Assembly (NCBI RefSeq): GCF_033115175.1
Contig: NC_084847.1
Coordinates: forward strand, 45,183,905 to 45,247,904
Length of the DNA: 64,000 nucleotides
DNA from: Lepus europaeus
Lineage: Eukaryota > Chordata > Mammalia > Lagomorpha > Leporidae
Direction: 5' to 3'
Shown here one piece after another: positions 56,856-64,000 of the stretch; position 1 is the first letter of the stretch; the number at the start of each line of letters is the position of its first letter. The notes below the pieces were generated by a model. That model had not been told where the DNA came from. It did no database searches and was given only the letters and a program-made list of their open reading frames with translations. The position numbers and the translations under genes are program-made.

Positions 56856-57595
56856 ACACTGCATCGTGGGTCTGATTAAATGCATCATGGGTCTAATCAT
56901 GTGTATGAAAATTGGGAAGTGGAGTTCAGAATACCTTGGCAACTGAAACATCATACTGTCCTTAGCTAATCTTAGATAACATAAAAGATTTGGGCAAGGT
57001 TCATCTGCCAGTGTCCATGTCCCATTGTGGTATGTTCAATTTGTCATCGTTTTCTGGTGACTGTCAATTGAGGGTAAAGCCCACGGCATTGACCTCTTAC
57101 CCAGCCTGAGGAAGGCCTACGAGCAGAAAAGGGGCAGCTCTGTTGTGATTGATTTGAATGAATGCTGTACACTTACTCATTCCTGCTCTGGGGTTAGTGT
57201 AAAACTAGGTTCCATTGGTCATGAGCCCTGTAAGAGCCCGTCTACACCTGCTACCCCGTGATGGGCTGGGAAGTGGACCAATGTGGAGAGAGCGGCCAGT
57301 GCACAGGAGCGAGTGTGCTCCACATGTGGCTCACAGTCCCAGTGAGGGTGATGACGTCACCTGCACAGAATGTTGGCACAGGCCAGACTTCTGTGATGTC
57401 ATCCTCCATGGCAGTTATTAGGCCTCGCTGCCAGCACAGTGGCACAGGGACAGGCGCCGAGGCCAGGGACAGAGCAGGGAGAGCGGTCTGTGGGGAGAGG
57501 GCCCGGGGAGCAAAGGAGTGGTGGAAACGGGTGAGGGAAGGGCGAAGGCAGGATGGGGGTATGGGCACGGGCAGGGTAACGGAGGGTGTGGACAA
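56856..57595. promoter_or_regulatory. Unique DNA with a consensus CRE and a second CRE-like site
   Basis: 56,860-57,340 shows nothing definite. TGACGTCA (consensus CRE) lies at 57,352-57,359 and TGATGTCA at 57,394-57,401. CpG content increases after 57,425 into the G-rich minisatellite. This may be a promoter of a short plus-strand transcript ending at the AATAAA at 58,173, which is inference only. Confidence 0.3.
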
Positions 57596-57893
57596 ACTGA
57601 GGGTGGGCCGAAGGAGGGCGAGGGTGGGCCGAGGGTGGGCGAGGGAGGGCGAGGGTGGGCCGAGGGAAGGCAAGGGAGGGCGAGGGTGGGCCGAGGGAGG
57701 GCGAGGGAGGGCGAGGGTGGGCCAAGGGTGGGCGAGGGTGGGCGAGGGAGGCCGAGGGTGGGCCGAGGGTGGGTGAGGGTGGGCCGAGGGAGGTAGAGGG
57801 AGGGCGAGGGTGGGCCCAGGGTGGGCGAGGGAGGGCGAGGGTGGGCTGAGGGAGGGCGAGGGTGGGCCGAGGGTGGGCCGAGGGAAGCTGAGC
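57596..57893. repeat. G-rich minisatellite (GGGCGAGGGTGGGCCGAGGG)
   Basis: About 30 decamer units, GGGCGAGGG(A/T) and GGGCCGAGGG, all G-rich on plus. The minus complement gives a repetitive Pro-rich frame (PRPPSAHPRPPSPSL type), which is a composition effect. G-quadruplex potential is high. Confidence 0.93.
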
Positions 57894-58213
57894 GTGGGTT
57901 TAGTGTGGAACTGGGAGGGAGAAGGGGAGCATGGGGTGATGGCGGTGGCAGGCATGGAATGGGGCACTAGATCTGGGACAATGGGGAGAGCAGTGGAAGA
58001 AGAGACTGGGGGCCAATGTCGGGGCTCCCTGTGGCATTCATGCTGCACCATGGGCATGGGTACGAGGGGAGAGTGCTGGGTATTACTCAACCCAACCTGG
58101 ACTCCCCTCCCTTGTGATGAGGCAAGGGTTTGAATCTCTGAAACCAGATCCAACTCATTGCCTGTGTTTATAAATAAAGTTTCCACATTGATCCGAAAAT
58201 TACCGTGTGGTGT
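57894..58213 (+). other. Unique DNA ending in a polyA signal
   Basis: AATAAA at 58,173-58,178 is followed about 25-40 nt later by a GT-rich element (GTGTGGTGTGTAATTTTT), the arrangement of a functional cleavage/polyadenylation site on the plus strand. No coding frame with conserved motifs precedes it. Confidence 0.4.
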
Positions 58214-58500
58214 GTAATTTTTCACAAAGATGTATGCATTTGAAACGGAAATGAGCGAAAGAGGTGGTGACAGAGACGTCTTCCTTCCTCTGGTTCACTT
58301 CCCACAGGACCCTAACAGTCGGGTAGGGGCCAGGATGGAGCCTGGAGCAGGGAAGTCCTACTGCTCTCCTAAATGGGTGGGAGGGCCAAAGTACTTGGGC
58401 CTGGATCTGCTGTATTCCTAGGCTAATGAGCAGGAGATTGGATGGGAAGCAGAGCATCTGGGACTTGAAATAGTGCTCCAATGTGGGAGCTTAGATGAAC
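58214..58500 (-). mobile_element. Old CSINE, inverted
   Basis: AGATGTATGCATTTGAAACGG, TTCACTTCCCACAGGACCC, AAGTACTTGGGCCTGGATC and GAAGCAGAGCATCTGGGACT in CSINE complement order, strongly diverged. Confidence 0.65.
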
Positions 58501-59239
58501 AGAAGCTCCAAAAAGGTTGGCTCCCTTGTGAAGTGTCATTGATTATAAGAGTTTGCACACCCTAGGGATGGAAGGTGGTGTTCCATCTGCTAGTTCACAT
58601 GCACACCACGCTGGGTACTTCTGCCTGAGACAGTGTTGGGACCCCCCAGGTATACATACAATCTTTGGCACCTCCCCTTGCCAGCTGAGGGAGGCCTGGT
58701 TTTGAGTGGAGAGCTTCACTGAAGAGGGCCGACTCACCTCGTGGGACTAGAGATGGGAGGGGAGGTCCTGAGCCCAGCCGGGTCCTAGGCTGTGTCTGCT
58801 GCTGAAGGAGGCACTCATGTCCGGCTTTCCCCAGCAATGTGCTCGACAGCTATGAAACAAGACAAAACCAACAAACCTTTAAGGCCTCTGGGAATCCACC
58901 AAAAAACAAACAAACCACAAAACAGACAGCACTGATTGATGGAGAATTGCTGACCACCCAGGAAAGGAGAGTGGGAGAAGGTGGTGTGCTGGCCTGGAGC
59001 TGTGTCCCTTTCCTCCCCACCCTGAGCTTGTGGTGCTACCAGGGTAGGTGGGGCTGTCTGTGAAAACCAGCCGCGTGGTTTGTTGGACATGGTGTGCAGG
59101 GGAAAGCTAGGAACCCGTGCGCAAGTCCTCGCCAGTAAAAAGAGCAAACTTCACAGGCCAGAACACAGGAAAGCGGCAGTCCTGCTGGCCAGAGGTTAGA
59201 GGCCCTTTGGGACAGGGGAAGACCAGTGTGCCAAATGAT
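58501..59239. other. Unique DNA
   Basis: No gene or named repeat recognised. Contains an A-rich CAAAAAACAAACAAACCAC stretch near 58,900. Confidence 0.35.
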
Positions 59240-59575
59240 TTTGTTTATTTTTTTGTGATTAGTTATTTATTTGGAAGCCCAAGATACAGAGAGGGTGACA
59301 CAGAGAGATCTTCCATCCAACTGGTTTACTCCCCAGATGGTTGCAACAACCACCATGGAGCCAGGCCAAAGCCAGGAGTCAGGAGTCAAGTCGTCCAGGT
59401 CTCCCGTGAGGTTGGCAGGGCCCCACGCACTTGCTCAATCTACCACTGCTTTCCCCAGGACATCAGGGAGAATCCTGATCAGAAGTGGAACAGCCTGGTT
59501 ACAAACCAGTGCCCATATGGGACGCTGCCATTACAAAAGGTGACTGAACCTACTATGCTACAACAATGGCCCCCA
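59240..59575 (-). mobile_element. Old CSINE, inverted
   Basis: TTGTTTATTTTTTTGTG, GATCTTCCATCCAACTGG, TTTACTCCCCAGATGGTTGC, and the head side near TACTATGCTACAACAATGGCC. Confidence 0.75.
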
Positions 59576-59885
59576 AATTTTTATTGACTGGAAAGGCAGG
59601 GACACACAAAAGAGAAAGAGACAGGTGGGGAGACCTTCCATCCTTGTTTAGGCCTCCAAGTATGTAGAACATCCATGGCTGGGCCAGGCAGAAGCCAGGA
59701 CCCAGGCATGCAACCTGGGTCCATGCGGGTGGCAAGGACCCAACAACCTGAGCCACTACCTGCTGTCACCCAGGGTGGGTATTACAGGAAACTAGAACTG
59801 CAAGGAGAGCTGGGACTTGAACTCAGGCCCTCTGTTATGGGATGGGAGCGTCCCAACAGGTGGTGTCATCGCTGTGCCACACACC
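59576..59885 (-). mobile_element. Second old SINE, inverted, directly adjacent
   Basis: ATTTTTATTGACTGGAAAGG, GAGACCTTCCATCCTTG and GACTTGAACTCAGGCCCTC in SINE complement order. It was probably inserted at the edge of the preceding element. Confidence 0.6.
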
Positions 59886-62775
59886 CTCCCCCGAAGAGAA
59901 GTCTACCAGGAGAATCCTGGATGCCATGGTTGGGCTAGACTGAACTCAGCAACCAGGAGCTTCATTCATGTCTCCCACGTGGGAAAGCAGAGAAGATGGC
60001 CCATGTCTTTGGGCCTCTGAATCCAACTGGGATACCTGGGGGGAAGCTCCCCGAGTCATGGGGTACAGAAGATCTGCTCTACCTCATTAACCTGTCCCAT
60101 CCTTGGAGAGAGAGCCATGTTCCCAGAACCAGCTCTCTGTGGCTGCTCCACCTTGGGCTTTGAGCCCCTGAGCCTCTGATATGCTGAGGGCCTGGGAGTA
60201 CCTCACAGTCCTACCTGGGTGCACAGCCCACACCAATCCTCCAGGCCAGACTCAAGGTCAGTGGGGAACAGGGACTTTGCTCTCTGGCAATATCCCTGGA
60301 TCCCACACGTGCACCAAGAGTCACTCGCCACGGCCCCTCCTTGTTTCACAATGGCACCTCCTCCCCACCATCTGCCCAAGACCTGCTCAGTGCTCCTTAT
60401 GCCCATAATGCCACCTGCCCTCTCTCAGCCACCTGTTTGAGGGAAACGGGGAGAGAGAAATGTGCCCCTTTTTTCCCACTGGGTAAGTGGGTACCCTGTC
60501 GCACTGAGGACTCCAGGCCGCATTCACAGACAGCGGAGTCGACCAGCCTCTCCCTCCAGCTAGATCACCAGTGTCATGGGTTTCTGCACTCTGATCTTAC
60601 TCACTCTGCAAAGCTGGTGCAGTCTCCCGCTCTCGGCTCCTGGGGTCATGTCTTGGGTCTGTGCTTGCTGCTTTGTGTCCACGTGGGCCTTCCACCATGA
60701 TCCACGGTGTCCTTCCTCCTTCCTCAGCACTTCCTGTAGTTTGCTCTCCAAGTCTCCCCTAAGAATATACTTCATCCACGCTTTTTTTTTTCCTGTTTTC
60801 CCATAGCCTGCAGCAGTACAGCCTTTCCCCATTCTGCTCTTTTGGAATCCCCAAGATGCTTTACTTTAAAATGGCTAGGCATCATGAACGGGCATAGCAA
60901 CATAGCAGAATACAATTCATTTCTTAGAGGTCCAGCATAAGCAAATTCAGATCCGAGTACTAATGTTAGATTTCGTGGCATTTATTCTCACTAGTTAATT
61001 TTCAGAGGTCTTACTAACAGTAAGGAATTCCTTTGGGAAATTGAGCAGTTTTCTTGCTGAAAACCACTGGGTTACATTGTTTTGGGAGTGGAACATTGTG
61101 CCCTCTTAGAACATTAGTCAAGGCCTTGATATTCACTCTTTGGCAAATAACTCTGCTGCTGAAAATACAAAGGGAGAGACATGAGTGACATCTGCATTTT
61201 GATTTAGATAGTACTTTGTTCTCAACTATTTATGGTCTCCTTCCCTCTTCAGAATGCACTTGTACACGCACACACACACACGTTCATCTGATATAAAGTA
61301 TTCTGTACAGAGAATCGAGCCAATTAACTGAGAAGTGAGCAATGTAGAGTGTAAGGAGAGAAAAATTCACTGCTCTACAATTATATCAAACACGATGCAT
61401 ATTCACTGCCAGTCTGATGTCTGTTTGAGGGGATCATTTGATAACAGCTTTTCCCCTTCTGGGTTTTCATTCAGCTGTGCTTTCAGATTTTTTTTCATGT
61501 TTTTGGTAATTTTCCTTTAAATATCTGTACAAGAGTTAACATTGCAATGTGGCATTGCTACCTGTACTCTGCTATGTGATACTTATTTTAACACCTTTGA
61601 TATTCTGAGAAAATCTGATGGGTTAGTTTTTTCTGGAGCAGTTCCTTTACTTCACTTATTTTAACCCATTGCTTTAGGTAATGCTGTTTACGAGGAGTTG
61701 CCTTCACTTCTTGCTCCTGGAATCACCACTCCTCATGAATAGTCTGCTTTCTGACTCCTGGCAGCTCAGGTGAGATGACTCAGCCTTTTATAAACCTTAC
61801 TCAGCAGTTGCACTCCCCAGAATAGTTTCTGACTTCTTTCAAAATATTTTAACCAAAAAAGATTTGAAGGCAAAATGAGAAAAGGTTGAAATTAAGTTAT
61901 AGACATATATTGCAAATCTTATCTTTGTTTTTCAAATTTATTTCTGTAGTGGAATATAAGCACTCTGGGGGCTAAGCCATGCATATACTACAAGAAACAT
62001 TTGTGGAATGTGGTATTTACTTTCAAAAGCCTCAACAAAAAGAAGCAGTAAAGGTGAAATATAAAATGTTTGAGAATAATATAATAATACCAATATTCAA
62101 ACCGTTAGAATGATGCAATTATTTGTTTCTGACTACAGATTTCCCGATATGATCACGGTATATAGTTCAGCATTAGACCAAGATTTACTGCCTCGTAAAA
62201 ATAACATTAAAATAATTTATTTTGTGTGAATTAGAGTTCTAAGACATAAAAAATGAGAAGTAAACCTTGATTCAATAAATTTTTAAAAAGCGCATTGAAG
62301 GATCATAGGTAGCATACAAAAGAACCCCTGAAGAAGACAGTGAACCACAACCAGGAGCAAGACACAAATAGAGTCCTCTGTGTGGCTGAGATTCTAAACT
62401 ACAACTCGTCCCCAGGTCTCGATCTTTCTGATTTGTTTACCGAAGGCTCCCACTGTCACTGACGCAGGCTTCTGGTGTCACTCACGTACCAGTGCAGGCG
62501 CTGCTGCCTGTGAAAGCTCAGTGACCTGACAACTGCTGAAGTCACTGCCAGAAATGACAGCTTAGCAGCTTCTTTCCAGGTGAGGGCAGCTGTCTGTGTT
62601 TGGCTACATGGACAGCGTATGTCTACCCTAGGGGTAATACACACCAGGAAATCATGTATTTGGCATATTCTACTTCTTCTGGGCAACAATTCCAAAACTG
62701 GGCAAACAATGTTGCACCCAATATAAAAGATGCTACACCCTCTGCACATTCATCCAGCCTTCTGTAACATCATTT
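59886..62775. other. Unique DNA with traces of old SINE, no gene recognised
   Basis: 59,930-60,060 has weak SINE words (TCTCCCACGTGGGAAAGC, ATGGCCCATGTCTTTGGGC). 60,100-60,860 is moderately GC-rich without an exon I can support. 60,860-62,450 is AT-rich, with a (CA)n near 61,268-61,281 and an AP-1/MARE-like TGACTCAGC near 61,776 just before TTTATAAA. 62,450-62,760 contains a short open minus-strand frame without recognisable motifs. Confidence 0.4.
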
Positions 62776-63085
62776 TTAAGTCTTATTTTTTTTTGAAAGG
62801 CAGAGAAAGAGAGAAGGGGGGGGGTCCCCTATCCACTGGTTCACTCCCCAGATGGCTGCAATGGCAGGAGCTGCACTGATCCGAAGCCAGGAGCCAGGAG
62901 CTTCCTCCAGGTCTCCCACACTGGAGCAGAGGCTCAAGCACTTTGGCCATCTTCTACTGCCTTCCCAGGCCATAGCAAAGGGCTGGATCGGAAGTGGAGC
63001 AGCCGCGACTCAAACCGCTGCTCATATGGGATGCTGGCACTCCAGGTGGCAGCTATACCTGATACACCACAGTGCCTGCCCCTAA
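62776..63085 (-). mobile_element. CSINE, inverted
   Basis: TCTTATTTTTTTTTGAAAGG, a G-homopolymer (about 62,817-62,825), TCACTCCCCAGATGGCTGC and CCATAGCAAAGGGCTGGATC, and head complement ACACCACAGTGCCTGCCCC. Confidence 0.87.
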
Positions 63086-63087
63086 TA

Positions 63088-63345
63088 TCTTCTGAAGCCT
63101 AGTTGGCCCCATAATGTATTCTTGACAAGCAAGGTGCACCTGGGAAATGAGCTGAACATGGCCCAAATACTTAGGTTACTACCACTCACATTGTAAACTT
63201 GGATGGAGTTCCAGGCTCCTGACTCCATCAGGGATTACAGCCATTCTGTTAGTGAACCAGAGAAAGATCTCTTTTCCCACTATGTCTCTTTGTCTCTCCC
63301 TCTTTCTCTGTCACTGTGCCTTTTAAATAATACTAATAAAATGGC
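63088..63345 (+). mobile_element. Old SINE 3' part, forward
   Basis: AGTTCCAGGCTCCTGACTCC and AGTGAACCAGAGAAAGATCTC, then CTCTTTCTCTGTCACTGTGCC and an AAATAATACTAATAAAA tail. Confidence 0.6.
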
Positions 63346-63886
63346 CAACAAACACTTGAAAAAATATTTATGATCACTAATCATTATGGACATGAAAATT
63401 AAAACCACAATGAGGTTTCATGTACTCCACATAGAATGGCACTCACACAGAAATCATCAAATAACAGAGGCTGGCGAGCGTGTGGTGAAAAAGGTACTCT
63501 GGTCCACTGCTGGTGGGAATGTAAGCAGGGGCAGCCACTGTGGAAGACAGTATGGAGACACCTCTATAGACCTACCCTATGATCCAGCCAGCCCACTGCT
63601 GCAAATTGGCTTCAAACTGTACTTTATACGTTTTGTGTCTGTGTGGGTGCTTTGTGTCTGTGTGGTTGAAAACTGTTGAAATCTATTACTTAGTAATAGA
63701 CTTGGTATTCTGTATATAAAAACAATTAAAAATGAATCTTAATGAAGAATTGGATGGGAGAGGGAGTATGAGGTGGGACGGGAGTTGGGGTGGGAGGGTG
63801 GTTATGGGGGGGAAGAACCACTATATTCCTAAATCTGTACCTATGAAATTTGTATTCATTAAATAAAAGCTAAAAAATTAAGAGTG
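63346..63886 (+). mobile_element. L1 LINE 3' end
   Basis: Last part of a plus-strand L1: AAATGGCCAACAAACACTTG, GCTGGTGGGAATGTAAGC and GATCCAGCCAGCCCACTGC. The G-rich rabbit L1 3' UTR (GGGAGTTGGGGTGGGAGGG) is followed by ATTAAATAAAAGCTAAAAAA as the polyA end. Confidence 0.88.
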
Positions 63887-64000
63887 GGAATGGGGTAGGA
63901 AGAAGGGTTAGAGCATGGGTAGGAGGGAGGAGAGGGTAGCAAGTATCACTGTGTTCTTAAATCTGTATAAATGAAATACATGAAACTTGTATAACTTAAA
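63887..64000 (+). mobile_element. Second L1 3' UTR tail, running off the window
   Basis: GGTAGGAGGGAGGAGAGGG and AAATGAAATACATGAAACTTG repeat the L1 3' UTR end type seen at about 19,700-19,830. It is a separate, short L1 end joined directly to the previous one. Confidence 0.7.

Noticed and set aside
57251..58225. Minus-strand 324-codon Pro-rich frame
   Set aside because: Its middle is the GGGCGAGGG decamer array and the rest has no recognised domain. The plus strand, not the minus, carries the polyA signal.
62456..62749. 97-codon minus-strand frame
   Set aside because: Near-chance length, no recognisable motif and no supporting splice or promoter context.

Overview
This is mammalian, lagomorph DNA, most likely a leporid (rabbit or hare). 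The evidence is the many copies of the C-type SINE (CSINE) typical of rabbit, in both orientations. They have Lys-tRNA-like/CSINE heads, a CT-rich 3' block, A-rich or (TAAA)n tails, and several clean target-site duplications. Truncated L1 3' ends with rabbit-type GGGAGGG-rich 3' UTRs are also present. Nothing is bacterial or viral. About half the window is tandem repeat and most of the rest is interspersed repeat, which suggests a gene-poor, rearranged (perhaps subtelomeric or pericentromeric) setting. That placement is inference.

Layout: 0-3.6 kb holds SINEs plus one decayed, unprocessed exon resembling the NMDA receptor subunit gene GRIN2A (minus strand, one in-frame stop, splice-like borders). 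3.77-17.56 kb is a giant G-rich 37-40 bp minisatellite that begins inside a SINE body. 17.56-18.06 kb is a unique segment with a second copy at 51.5-52.0 kb. 18.06-20.15 kb is L1. 20.16-20.56 kb is a CpG-rich island with a first-exon-like, ETS-site promoter-like structure on the minus strand. 20.63-39.11 kb is an 18.5-kb array built from a 7-bp CCTGTGT-type unit. Its first 15 kb are organised into 18 higher-order repeats of about 0.69-0.95 kb, and each higher-order repeat reverses strand twice, at two conserved short hairpin sequences. 39.1-40.5 kb and 50.6-51.4 kb carry the same CTCCAGGGCCTGGGCCCC-type minisatellite.

The one convincing intact protein-coding gene is at 42,226-43,899 (minus): an intronless 557-codon Ser/Thr kinase of the sperm motility kinase (SMOK)/MARK-like family. 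It has all catalytic motifs, but Asn sits where the LKB1-type activation-loop Thr of MARK/SMOK relatives would be. The rest (44-64 kb) is SINE-rich DNA with smaller minisatellites, an L1 interrupted by a SINE, and a CRE-containing G-rich stretch with a downstream polyA signal.

The main candidate for something undescribed is the strand-alternating heptamer satellite and its conserved hairpin hinges. Second is the observation that both giant arrays appear to start inside SINE sequence. No operon-like or multi-gene system is present.
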